Positions 1-7,595 of a DNA stretch of 48,896 nucleotides are shown here, piece by piece. Position numbers and translations under genes: made by a program. Each line of letters opens with the position of its first letter. The first letter of the stretch is position 1. The stretch is from Flavobacteriia bacterium (GTDB lineage Bacteria > Bacteroidota > Bacteroidia > Flavobacteriales > Weeksellaceae), in assembly GCA_019455045.1 (NCBI GenBank), contig JACFND010000016.1:1-48896 (forward strand), written 5' to 3'. The notes beneath the pieces were generated by a model that saw only the letters and a list, made by a program, of their open reading frames with translations, was not told the origin of the DNA and searched no databases.

Positions 1-454
1 TGAAAAACAGCAGATTTGAAAACATTGCAATCATCAAAACATACAAAAACGGTAAGCCGTAAAACAAAAGATAACAGGCCAAAAGGATGAAATAATTAAA
101 GTATGTTGCCCACGCCAGACTTTCCAATCTGATTTGTCTGATCATTTCATCTTCAATCTTTTCTTTTGAAAAAGCATAGACAATTCCTGAAATAATGAGC
201 AGAATAAATAAAATTTCATCCAGGATTTCATTGTAAATGAGTTCAAACCAATGAGTTTGTAAAATAATCGTCTCACTGTATTCGCCATATACCGGCTGAC
301 CGTTTCCTGCAATTGCAAAAACCGGCACCTCCGGATTGATCTTTGAAAAAAGATCGCTGTTAATCACAAAAACAGTCAGAAGCAAAAGACTTAAAAGAAA
401 TATTAATCCGCTAATATTTCTGAATTTGTGAGGAAATAAGAACTTTTCTTTCAT
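1..454 (-). CDS. integral membrane protein, 3' end beyond the window
   Basis: I translated 151 uninterrupted codons from ATG 452-454 to the window edge. The product starts MKEKFLFPHKF, has a hydrophobic helix at about residues 16-31 (LIFLLSLLLLTVFVI), a soluble stretch, a second helix near ILFILLIISGIVY, a charged KEKIEDEMIRQIRLESLAW segment, then more hydrophobic sequence. Small membrane proteins of this kind occur in Bacteroidota and, from memory, are often paired with a helix-turn-helix regulator; the partner would lie left of the window. A TACATTTG -7 box and an overlapping dyad sit just upstream. No function is assigned; the gene being real is fairly sure. Confidence 0.65.
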   Translation of the reverse strand, partial: MKEKFLFPHKFRNISGLIFLLSLLLLTVFVINSDLFSKINPEVPVFAIAGNGQPVYGEYSETIILQTHWFELIYNEILDEILFILLIISGIVYAFSKEKIEDEMIRQIRLESLAWATYFNYFILLACYLLFYGLPFLYVLMIAMFSNLLFF

Positions 455-475
455 TGTAAAAGTTTTTTGTTGAAC

Positions 476-499
476 CAAATGTAAAGTTTATTTTACATT
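476..499 (-). promoter_or_regulatory. promoter -7 box overlapped by an inverted repeat (probable operator)
   Basis: On the minus strand TACATTTG (476-483) fits the TAnnTTTG -7 consensus, 21 bases before the start at 454. AATGTAAA (478-485) and TTTACATT (492-499) form a perfect 8-bp dyad with a 6-base spacer that covers this box, the usual layout for repression. The regulator is not in the window. Confidence 0.45.
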
Positions 500-638
500 A
501 TAGCAAGTATTTTTTACTTTTAAAAATAATTTTTAATTTGAAATCAAATAAATTTCATTTAAAACTCAAGCAAAAACGTGTTTCAGGAAGCATTCAAATA
601 TTCTGTTTCATTCAAAATATCTTTTTTAACTTTAGCCT

Positions 639-1313
639 ATGACAACAGTTCCAAAAGAAGCATTGGTTTTTCTGGATAAATTAAAGAAAAACAACAACCG
701 TGAATGGTTCAATGCACACAAAGACGAATTCAAAACGCTTGAAACCCAAATGAAGGCTTTCTATCTTGAAGTTGAAAAACTGATGAAGAAACACGACGAT
801 ATTTCCGAATCAAAAGCATACAGAATCTACAGAGACATACGTTTTTCAAAAGACAAAACTCCTTTCAAACACCATTTTGCAGCTTATTTCGGCAGACGAA
901 AACCCGAATTGCGCGGCGGTTATTATCTGCATATCGAGCCGGGCGGAAATTCGATGATCGGTGCCGGTTTTTGGAATCCGGTCAAAGACGATGTGGATCG
1001 TGTGAGAAAGGAATGGGATATGGATACAACTGAAATCAGACAAATTCTTTCAGACAAAAATTTTGTAAAAATCTGGCACAAAATGGAAGGCGAACAATTG
1101 AAATCCGCGCCCGTAGGCTACAGTCGTGAAAATCCGAATATCGATCTGATCAATTACAAACAGTGGCTTTTCAGACATTCATTTACAGATGAGGAAGTAC
1201 TTTCGTCTGATTTTGCAAAGAAAGTTGACAGTGGTTACAAAACCATTCGTCCGCTTTTTGATTATATGTCAGAAGTGCTGACCACCGATTTGAACGGGGT
1301 TTCGATTATATAA
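639..1313 (+). CDS. DUF2461 family protein (TIGR02453)
   Basis: The 224-aa product matches the DUF2461 family along its whole length: LDKLKKNNNREWFNAHKDE at the N-terminus, YRIYRDIRFSKDKTPFKHH at about 62-80, and GGYYLHIEPGGNSMIGAGFW at about 93-112. These are cytosolic proteins of unknown biochemical role, common in Bacteroidota. There is no signal peptide or membrane helix. A TAACTTTA element (627-634) lies only four bases before the ATG, and a shared bidirectional terminator follows the stop. The gene is single, convergent with the DUF3332 gene. Family assignment is secure; function is unknown. Confidence 0.88.
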   Translation: MTTVPKEALVFLDKLKKNNNREWFNAHKDEFKTLETQMKAFYLEVEKLMKKHDDISESKAYRIYRDIRFSKDKTPFKHHFAAYFGRRKPELRGGYYLHIEPGGNSMIGAGFWNPVKDDVDRVRKEWDMDTTEIRQILSDKNFVKIWHKMEGEQLKSAPVGYSRENPNIDLINYKQWLFRHSFTDEEVLSSDFAKKVDSGYKTIRPLFDYMSEVLTTDLNGVSII

Positions 1314-1319
1314 AAAAAA

Positions 1320-1359
1320 CTGCATTTGAAAAATTCCTTCCAAATGCAGTCTTTTTTTT
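1320..1359. terminator. bidirectional rho-independent terminator
   Basis: CTGCATTTG (1320-1328) pairs perfectly with CAAATGCAG (1341-1349). A T-run follows on the plus strand and an A-run precedes it, so it can end both the DUF2461 gene and the convergent DUF3332 gene. Confidence 0.85.
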
Positions 1360-1373
1360 GGGTTATGAACTTC

Positions 1374-1958
1374 TTATTTTGCAGAAGCCATAAAGTTTGA
1401 ATTTTGTTTGTTCAATTTTGAATTCAGAATTGCAATACCTTCATCTTTAGAAGTATTCATATTCATTTGAACTTTCTCTCCGTCAGGAAGATAGACATAA
1501 AGGAAACCGTCTTCCATAGACGAAAGTTTGATGACTTTGCCGTCTTTATCAGTGGTATTCCACGAATTTTCTTCGGGCAGATAGAACAGTTTCACCACAT
1601 CTCCTTTGTTTTCACCTTCGATCGCTTCCACATCAAAATGATTTTTGGTAGCGGTCATTTTGTAGGTGTTTCCTTTTACGATCACGGTTTGGGTTTCCAC
1701 CTCTCCGTCGTTCATCGCAACCGGATTTGAACCCGACCAGAATTCGATCACATTAAAAATCAAGGAGTCACCCACCAAAAAGAGCGGATAAACCGGAACG
1801 ATCCACATCCCCCAAAAAAGGAGGTTGTTGACAAATTTACTGTTCGATACATTCTGATTCCAGCTTCTCAAATTGTTGAAAGCAGAATAAGAACCCAGAC
1901 AGCTGTTCAGCATGAAGGCAGCGCCCATAATCATTACTGACAAACGAATTTTTCTCAT
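1374..1958 (-). CDS. DUF3332 family lipoprotein
   Basis: From ATG 1956-1958 the product is 194 aa and starts MRKIRLSVMIMG, ending its signal peptide in LNSC with the lipidated cysteine at residue 20. This start gives a normal lipoprotein signal; an in-frame start nine codons upstream would only add MYNFLKFIF. The part after the cysteine contains a hydrophobic segment (NNLLFWGMWIVPVYPLFLVGD) typical of DUF3332 proteins, then a soluble beta-rich domain. It is probably attached to the envelope. Its role is unknown. It shares the downstream hairpin terminator with the DUF2461 gene. Confidence 0.8.
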   Translation of the reverse strand: MRKIRLSVMIMGAAFMLNSCLGSYSAFNNLRSWNQNVSNSKFVNNLLFWGMWIVPVYPLFLVGDSLIFNVIEFWSGSNPVAMNDGEVETQTVIVKGNTYKMTATKNHFDVEAIEGENKGDVVKLFYLPEENSWNTTDKDGKVIKLSSMEDGFLYVYLPDGEKVQMNMNTSKDEGIAILNSKLNKQNSNFMASAK

Positions 1959-2002
1959 AAAAATGAATTTTAAAAAATTATACAATTATTTATTATTTGA
2001 TT

Positions 2003-2611
2003 TTAAATTTCTTCAGGCCGTTTAAAAAACAGTTCGGCAGTGTCTTTTGAAGATTCCATCGACCGGATGACCGAATCCAGCGGTTTTGTAAAAACATTCG
2101 GATAATCGATTTCACCAAATTCGGGCCGAATCGGATAAGCAAGTTTTTCGGTTTCGATTGAAAACTGAGAATCCACACCCGCTTTATTTCCTCTCGGATC
2201 AAGTCTGAACCAGCCGTAATCTTTCAGATAAACCGCATTCAGTCCGTGGAGCGCATGGCCGGAATTCGGATTATTGGTTTTTCTGAGTACACGCTGGTAA
2301 CAAAAACCGCAGGGAATGCTCATTCCTCTCAAAAGTGTAGCGAGCAGATGTGATTTCGCAAAACATATTCCGTTACAGCTTTTCAGCACAGCTTCGGCCG
2401 AAATGGTCACTTCGGGTTCTTTGGTGTCAAACGAATGATGAATTTCGTCTCTTGCAATTTCAAATGCAAGCTTTGCTCTTTCTTTGGGATCTGCTGTTTT
2501 TGATTCGATGAATTTTATTTTTTCTTTGACAAGCGGTGTGTCAAAACGGATATAAGGTTGTATTTCACCCAGATAATCTTCAATTCTTTCCGATTCAAAT
2601 ATCAGTTTCAT
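2003..2611 (-). CDS. transglutaminase-like (cysteine peptidase fold) domain protein
   Basis: This 202-aa protein carries the transglutaminase-core triad in the expected order: C83 in SCNGICFAKSHLL, H122 in GHALHGLNAVYL and D138 in WFRLDPRGNK. It has no signal peptide, so it is probably cytosolic. Bacterial members act as peptidases or amidases or are uncharacterised; the substrate cannot be inferred here. It stands alone between the DUF3332 gene and carbonic anhydrase, 171 bases from the latter. The 2612-2782 gap shows no other gene. Confidence 0.8.
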   Translation of the reverse strand: MKLIFESERIEDYLGEIQPYIRFDTPLVKEKIKFIESKTADPKERAKLAFEIARDEIHHSFDTKEPEVTISAEAVLKSCNGICFAKSHLLATLLRGMSIPCGFCYQRVLRKTNNPNSGHALHGLNAVYLKDYGWFRLDPRGNKAGVDSQFSIETEKLAYPIRPEFGEIDYPNVFTKPLDSVIRSMESSKDTAELFFKRPEEI

Positions 2612-2782
2612 GATTTTTTTTTTAGAAATTATTTCACAACGACGTATTTTGACGCATTGACCGCTTAAATTTGTGTTACAAACTTTTCATAATAACTATA
2701 ATTTACCCAACCGACCTCAAATGCAAAACTCGGATTTTCTAATCAGAATTTTCGGGTTTTGCTTTTTTATTCAAACAGATAT

Positions 2783-3409
2783 TTAACCCAAATCATAAAT
2801 TTCCATAATGTCTTTGAGTTCTTTCTCCATATCGATTTTCAGATCGATCAGTCTGCCCGAATGAATGTCAAACACCCAGCCGTAAACATGGATATTTCTT
2901 TCTTTGTAAGCTTTTTGAACCGATGCGATTTTGATCAGATTGATGCATTGCTCCTGAACATTGAGCTCGACCAGACGGTTGTATCTTTGATTTTCGTCAG
3001 AAATTGAATTCAGCTCATCTTTGTGAATCCTGTACACATCACGGATATTTCTCAGCCAGGGATTCAGTATGCCGAGATCTTTTGGCTGCATGGCCGCTTT
3101 TACACCGCCGCAAAAATAATGTCCGCAGATCACCAGATGCTCCACATTCAGATGATTGACCGCAAAATCGACTACCGAGTTCATATTCAGATCGGTACTG
3201 ATCACCATGTTTGAAATGTTTCGATGAACAAAAACTTCGCCGGGATGAAGCCCCATCAGTTCTTCGGCGGTCACACGGCTGTCCGAACAGCCGATAAACA
3301 GCACCTTCGGGTCCTGTCCTTTTGCAAGATTTTTAAAATAATCCGGATCGACCGACAGTTTTCCGGCTACCCATTCATTGTTGTTTTCAAATATTTTATT
3401 GATATCCAT
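2783..3409 (-). CDS. can: beta-class carbonic anhydrase
   Basis: The 208-aa enzyme interconverts CO2 and bicarbonate. Zinc ligands of the beta class are visible: C41 with D43 and R45 in GCSDSR, then H97 and C100 in ICGHYFCGG. Length is normal for the family and there is no export signal, so it is cytosolic, supplying bicarbonate to carboxylases. It lies just downstream of the sdhB terminator but has its own TAAATTTG box (3414-3421) only four bases before the ATG. Assignment is secure from the motifs. Confidence 0.95.
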   Translation of the reverse strand: MDINKIFENNNEWVAGKLSVDPDYFKNLAKGQDPKVLFIGCSDSRVTAEELMGLHPGEVFVHRNISNMVISTDLNMNSVVDFAVNHLNVEHLVICGHYFCGGVKAAMQPKDLGILNPWLRNIRDVYRIHKDELNSISDENQRYNRLVELNVQEQCINLIKIASVQKAYKERNIHVYGWVFDIHSGRLIDLKIDMEKELKDIMEIYDLG

Positions 3410-3413
3410 ATCT

Positions 3414-3421
3414 CAAATTTA
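3414..3421 (-). promoter_or_regulatory. -7 promoter element of can
   Basis: The minus strand reads TAAATTTG, a perfect TAnnTTTG box, ending four bases before the can ATG (3409). Such a short gap predicts a leaderless or nearly leaderless transcript. Confidence 0.5.
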
Positions 3422-3430
3422 GTAAAAAAA

Positions 3431-3457
3431 CAAAGCCAACCACTTAGGCTGGCTTTG
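3431..3457 (-). terminator. rho-independent terminator after sdhB
   Basis: CAAAGCCA (3431-3438) pairs with TGGCTTTG (3450-3457). On the minus strand the hairpin is followed by a run of seven Ts, closing the sdhCAB operon. Confidence 0.8.
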
Positions 3458-3477
3458 AATTGCGTTGTATGTTTTAT

Positions 3478-4245
3478 TTATTTTTCGTGAGAGATCTTTG
3501 CATGCAGATATTCTCTGTTCATTCTTGCAATGCTCTCGAGCGTAATTCCTTTCGGACATTCGGCTTCGCATGCTCCGGTATTGGTACAGTTTCCAAAACC
3601 TTCGGCATCCATCTGAGCCACCATGTTCTGAGCTCTTCTCTTTGCTTCCACCCTTCCCTGAGGCAGCAGTGCAAACTGAGAGATTTTGGCGCTGACAAAC
3701 AGCATGGCCGAACCGTTTTTGCAGGCAGCCACACAGGCACCGCAGCCGATACAGGTCGCATTGTCAAAAGCAGCATCCGCATCGTCTTTTGGAACCGGAA
3801 TAGCATTTGCATCCACCGTATTTCCTGAAGTTCCGACCGAAATGAATCCGCCTGCCTGCTGAATCCTGTCAAATGCAGAACGATCTACCACCAGGTCTTT
3901 GATCACCGGAAAAGCTACCGAACGCCACGGTTCCACATAGATGGTATCATTGTCGTTAAAGCTCCTCATGTGCAGCTGACAGGTGGTAATCAGTTTGTCC
4001 GGCCCGTGCGGACGACCGTTGATGTACATCGAGCACATGCCGCAGATTCCTTCTCGGCAGTCGTGATCAAATGCAACCGGATCTTTTTCTTCTTCGATCA
4101 GTTTTTCATTCAACTGGTCCATCATTTCCAGAAACGAACTGTCTGTAGAGACATTGTCCAGTTTGTATGTTTCCATACTTCCTTTGGCTTTTGCGTTTTT
4201 CTGTCTCCAGACTTTCAGTGTGATATTTATATTTTTTGATGCCAT
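3478..4245 (-). CDS. sdhB: succinate dehydrogenase/fumarate reductase iron-sulfur subunit
   Basis: The 255-aa subunit relays electrons from the flavin subunit to the membrane quinone site. All three cluster motifs are visible: the [2Fe-2S] motif CREGICGMC with a later C in TTCQ, the [4Fe-4S] motif [11 protein letters not shown], and the [3Fe-4S] motif [14 protein letters not shown]. It is the last gene of the operon. Normally sdhB follows sdhA closely; here 483 bases holding a four-helix-bundle gene and heptad arrays separate them. Expression must read through that insert, because no other promoter is obvious before 4245. Confidence 0.96.
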   Translation of the reverse strand: MASKNINITLKVWRQKNAKAKGSMETYKLDNVSTDSSFLEMMDQLNEKLIEEEKDPVAFDHDCREGICGMCSMYINGRPHGPDKLITTCQLHMRSFNDNDTIYVEPWRSVAFPVIKDLVVDRSAFDRIQQAGGFISVGTSGNTVDANAIPVPKDDADAAFDNATCIGCGACVAACKNGSAMLFVSAKISQFALLPQGRVEAKRRAQNMVAQMDAEGFGNCTNTGACEAECPKGITLESIARMNREYLHAKISHEK

Positions 4246-4253
4246 AATCTTTT

Positions 4254-4288
4254 TTGTTAGTGATTAGTCATTAGTAATTAGTGATTAG
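4254..4288. repeat. array of five 7-bp repeats, left flank of the four-helix-bundle gene
   Basis: On the plus strand 4254-4288 splits into TTGTTAG, TGATTAG, TCATTAG, TAATTAG and TGATTAG. Read on the minus strand these are CTAATnA heptads, the same unit as the array on the other side but inverted. The stop codon and last codons of the four-helix-bundle gene are made of this repeat. Confidence 0.85.
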
Positions 4289-4652
4289 CTGTTTTTAATT
4301 TTCTTGAAAAAGAATTTATCATTTTAGATTCTTCTTCTATTAAATTAAGTATTTCGTTAAATAATCCGTTATCAGTTACAAATTCTAATTCTTTTGAAAG
4401 TAATAATTGGGTTTCAAGTTCATAAAGCGACCCTCTTGCGATGTCTATAAAATGATTAAATGATTTTTCCCTGTTTCTACCGTAACCTTCAACAATATTT
4501 GAAGGAATTGAAACCGAGGCTCTTTTGATTTGATTAGTCAAAGCATACAATTCTTCTTGCGGAAAGGATTTAACCAGTTTAAAAACAGCAATTACAACTT
4601 GAAAGCCTTTTTGCCAAATCAGCAAATCTTTATATGATTTAATTTCTGTCAT
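4278..4652 (-). CDS. four helix bundle protein (23S rRNA intervening-sequence protein family, Avd-like)
   Basis: The 124-aa product is a member of the S23/IVP four-helix-bundle family: KSYKDLLIWQKGFQVVIAVF, FPQEELYALTNQIKRASVSIPSNIVEGYGR and SLYELETQLLLSKEL are typical. Relatives are encoded within 23S rRNA insertions or act as Avd accessory proteins of diversity-generating retroelements. Neither an rRNA nor a reverse transcriptase is present here. The gene is inserted between sdhA and sdhB in the operon's orientation and bounded on both sides by heptad arrays, which suggests a small mobile unit. Its last codons lie inside the left array. Family certain, role unknown. Confidence 0.9.
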   Translation of the reverse strand: MTEIKSYKDLLIWQKGFQVVIAVFKLVKSFPQEELYALTNQIKRASVSIPSNIVEGYGRNREKSFNHFIDIARGSLYELETQLLLSKELEFVTDNGLFNEILNLIEEESKMINSFSRKLKTANH

Positions 4653-4665
4653 AATTTTCTGTCTT

Positions 4666-4728
4666 CTAATTACTAATTACTCCTCGCTAATTACTCGTTA
4701 CTAATTACTAATTACTCGTTACTAATAA
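4666..4728. repeat. array of nine 7-bp repeats, right flank of the four-helix-bundle gene
   Basis: 63 bases divide exactly into nine heptads: CTAATTA (five copies), CTCGTTA (two), CTCCTCG and CTAATAA. The array ends at 4728, directly abutting the sdhA stop codon (4729-4731). It is in inverted orientation to the 4254-4288 array, so the two could pair and enclose the gene. Confidence 0.9.
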
Positions 4729-6744
4729 TTACTTATAACTTCTCTGTTTCAATTCAATAAAATTAAATTTCAATTCTTCTTTATGCAATTGCTCCTTGTT
4801 GATGTCTTCTCCCTTGTACTCCCAAGCTGCAACATAAGCATAATCCGCATCATTCCTCATCGCTTCCCCATCTTCTGTTTCATATTCGGTTCTCAGGTGT
4901 CCGCCGCAGGATTCGTTGCGGTTCAGGGCATCCATCGCAATCAGCTGACCGAGCTCCATGAAATCGGCAACCCGACCTGCTTTTTCAAGCTCCGGATTGA
5001 GCTCATCTGCATCTCCCGGAACAAATACATCTTCCCAAAATTCTTTTCTCAGCACTTCAATTTCCTTTATCGCTTCTTTAAGCCCCTGTTCATTTCTTGC
5101 CATTCCGACTTTATTCCACATAATGTGTCCCAAAGCTTTATGGAAACTGTCAACCGAACGTGTACCTTTATTGTTTAGGAAGAAATTGATTCTCTCTTTC
5201 ACATCTTTTTCGGCTTCATCGAACTCGGATGTGTCGGTTGGGATTTTTCCGGTTCTGATGTCATCTGCAAGATAATCTGCAATCGTATAAGGCAGCACGA
5301 AGTATCCGTCACACAATCCCTGCATCAGCGCAGAAGCACCGAGTCGGTTGGCGCCATGATCAGAGAAGTTTGCTTCACCCAGCACATAACAGCCTTTGAT
5401 GGTACTCATCAGATTGTAATCCACCCAGACACCGCCCATGGTATAGTGAACCGCCGGATAGATCTTCATCGGTGTTTCGTACGGATTTTCGTCTGTAATT
5501 TTCTGATACATCTGAAAGAGGTTTCCGTATTTCTCGGCTATCCATTCTTTTCCGAGTTTGTCGATTTCGGCATCGGTCGGATTGTGATTTCCCTGAGCAA
5601 ATGCTGTTTCTCGTCCTCTCTTTTTGATTTCGGTTGAGAAATCGAGGAAAACACCTTCTTTGGTATCGTTGTTTTCAATTCCGAATCCGGCATCGCATCT
5701 CTCTTTAGCACCTCTCGAAGCCACGTCACGCGGCACCAGGTTACCAAATGCGGGATATCTTCTTTCCAAATAATAATCTCTGTCCTCTTCGGCTATATCT
5801 TTTGCTTTTAACTTTCCTTCACGGATGGCTACTGCATCCTCCTTCTTTTTCGGAACCCAGATTCTGCCCGAGTTTCTCAAAGATTCTGACATCAGTGTCA
5901 GTTTTGACTGATTGGTGCCGTGAACCGGAATACAGGTCGGGTGGATCTGTACATAACACGGATTTGCAAAATAAGCTCCTTTTTTGTGGATTTTCCATGC
6001 TGCAGTTACATTTGAACCCATTGCATTGGTCGAAAGGAAATACACATTTCCGTATCCGCCGGATGCGATCACCACCGCATGCGCAGAATGTCTTTCAATC
6101 TCACCGGTTACCAGATTTCTTGCAATGATTCCTCTCGCCTTTCCGTCAACCAAAACCAGGTCGAGCATTTCATGACGATTGTACATCTGTATATGTCCCA
6201 AACCGATCTGTCGGTTCATTGCGGAATAAGCACCGAGCAGCAGCTGCTGTCCGGTCTGTCCTTTTGCATAAAAAGTACGGCTCACCTGAACCCCGCCAAA
6301 AGAACGGTTGTCCAAATAGCCGCCGTATTCGCGTGCAAACGGAACACCCTGTGCCACGCACTGGTCGATAATGTTTGCAGATTCTTCGGCAAGACGGTAT
6401 GAATTGGATTCTCTTGAACGATAATCACCGCCCTTTACGGTATCATAAAACAGACGATAAATCGAGTCGTTGTCACCTTTATAGTTTTTTGCTGCGTTGA
6501 TCCCGCCCTGAGCCGCAATCGAGTGAGCTCTTCTGGGTGAATCCTGAAAACAGAATGCTTTGACTTTGTAGCCGAGTTCTGCCAGTGTTGCTGCAGCCGA
6601 TCCGCCGGCAAGACCTGTTCCGACAACGATGATTTCAATCTTGTCGCGGTTGTTGGGAGAAACCAGTCTCAAATTGGATTTGTGGACACTCCACATATCC
6701 TTTATATCTACGCCTTTCGGCTCTTTTGATTCAAATGTATTCAT
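4729..6744 (-). CDS. sdhA: succinate dehydrogenase/fumarate reductase flavoprotein subunit
   Basis: The 671-aa catalytic subunit oxidises succinate to fumarate. It has the FAD dinucleotide fold ([20 protein letters not shown], about 41-60), the flavin-attachment region [12 protein letters not shown], the active-site region with HPTCIP and a later HGANRLGA. Length fits the type-B enzymes of Bacteroidota and Epsilonproteobacteria. One base separates its start from the sdhC stop. Downstream, the heptad array begins at the base after its stop, so an insertion left the coding sequence intact. Confidence 0.97.
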   Translation of the reverse strand: MNTFESKEPKGVDIKDMWSVHKSNLRLVSPNNRDKIEIIVVGTGLAGGSAAATLAELGYKVKAFCFQDSPRRAHSIAAQGGINAAKNYKGDNDSIYRLFYDTVKGGDYRSRESNSYRLAEESANIIDQCVAQGVPFAREYGGYLDNRSFGGVQVSRTFYAKGQTGQQLLLGAYSAMNRQIGLGHIQMYNRHEMLDLVLVDGKARGIIARNLVTGEIERHSAHAVVIASGGYGNVYFLSTNAMGSNVTAAWKIHKKGAYFANPCYVQIHPTCIPVHGTNQSKLTLMSESLRNSGRIWVPKKKEDAVAIREGKLKAKDIAEEDRDYYLERRYPAFGNLVPRDVASRGAKERCDAGFGIENNDTKEGVFLDFSTEIKKRGRETAFAQGNHNPTDAEIDKLGKEWIAEKYGNLFQMYQKITDENPYETPMKIYPAVHYTMGGVWVDYNLMSTIKGCYVLGEANFSDHGANRLGASALMQGLCDGYFVLPYTIADYLADDIRTGKIPTDTSEFDEAEKDVKERINFFLNNKGTRSVDSFHKALGHIMWNKVGMARNEQGLKEAIKEIEVLRKEFWEDVFVPGDADELNPELEKAGRVADFMELGQLIAMDALNRNESCGGHLRTEYETEDGEAMRNDADYAYVAAWEYKGEDINKEQLHKEELKFNFIELKQRSYK

Positions 6745-6745
6745 A

Positions 6746-7426
6746 TCACATCAAGCTATTAAAATAATGATAAACTGCGATTAATATAAAACCAACCGGA
6801 ACAAGGATTGCAAACCACTTGGATGCAGTCTTGACAGTCGGCGTATATTTTTTGTTGTTGAAACCAACCGATTGAAAAGATGACTGTGCGCCGTGAAGCA
6901 GGTGAAGCATCAGCAGTACAAAAGCGATGACGTAAGCGGTCACACGGATCGGGTTTGAAAATTTATGCTGCAGTTCGGGGAAAAATCTCTCCGGATCGTT
7001 GGGTGCAAATTCAATATATTTCAGATTCATTTCAGGAAACCAGAAATCGATAAAGTGCAACAAAAAGAATGCGAGGATCACACCTCCTGTCACCAGCATA
7101 TTGCGAGACATCCAACTTGAGTTTGCGGCAGGACTGTTCATTGCATATTTGACCGGACGTGCCTTTTTGTTTCTGGCAGTCAGAACCAACGCCATCACAA
7201 AGTGATAGATGATACCGAAAGTAAGCACGGGCTGCAGGATATACTGAATGATCCAATTGTAACCCATAAATTCTGATACGGCATTGTAAGTGGAACCGTC
7301 ATCCGGAAAAAGCGAAGTAAGGTTGCATGCCAAATGGATGATCAAAAACGACATCAGAAACATGCCCGAAAGCGCCATTGCAAATTTTCGACCAATAGAT
7401 GAGCCGAGTAAAGATTCTTTAGCCAT
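6746..7426 (-). CDS. sdhC: succinate dehydrogenase cytochrome b subunit (b558 family)
   Basis: The 226-aa membrane anchor belongs to the five-helix cytochrome b family (TIGR02046 type) that binds two hemes and reduces menaquinone. Hydrophobic helices are seen at about 15-35, 60-83, 108-131, 158-180 and 202-222. Histidines in the helices ([31 protein letters not shown]) are candidate heme ligands. There is no separate sdhD, as expected for type B. It is the first gene of the operon, with a TAAATTTG box upstream. Confidence 0.93.
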   Translation of the reverse strand: MAKESLLGSSIGRKFAMALSGMFLMSFLIIHLACNLTSLFPDDGSTYNAVSEFMGYNWIIQYILQPVLTFGIIYHFVMALVLTARNKKARPVKYAMNSPAANSSWMSRNMLVTGGVILAFFLLHFIDFWFPEMNLKYIEFAPNDPERFFPELQHKFSNPIRVTAYVIAFVLLMLHLLHGAQSSFQSVGFNNKKYTPTVKTASKWFAILVPVGFILIAVYHYFNSLM

Positions 7427-7454
7427 AAGACGGATTATTAATTTTTGATGGAAA

Positions 7455-7462
7455 CAAATTTA
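7455..7462 (-). promoter_or_regulatory. -7 promoter element of the sdhCAB operon
   Basis: The minus strand reads TAAATTTG 28 bases before the sdhC ATG. No clear -33 TTTG was found, only a TTG about 20 bases further up, so confidence is moderate. Confidence 0.45.
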
Positions 7463-7540
7463 GAGAAGTTAACAGTCTTTAACAATGAAAAATGACAATC
7501 AAATCCGCACTGACAATAGTTTAGAATTATTCAAAATAAA

Positions 7541-7573
7541 AAACCCTGATCATTTTTTGAAATAATCAGGGTT
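7541..7573 (-). terminator. terminator after the S9 peptidase gene
   Basis: AAACCCTGAT (7541-7550) pairs with ATCAGGGTTT (7564-7573); on the minus strand the stem runs into TTTTTTATTTT. It lies just after the stop at 7596. Confidence 0.75.
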
Positions 7574-7595
7574 TGTTTTGACCGTCAAAAACTGT

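Noticed and set aside
4278..4652. Diversity-generating retroelement (Avd-like gene present)
   Set aside because: No reverse transcriptase, template repeat or variable repeat was found anywhere in the window.
4666..4728. CRISPR array from the 7-bp repeats
   Set aside because: Units are 7 bp, directly adjacent and without spacers; no cas genes.
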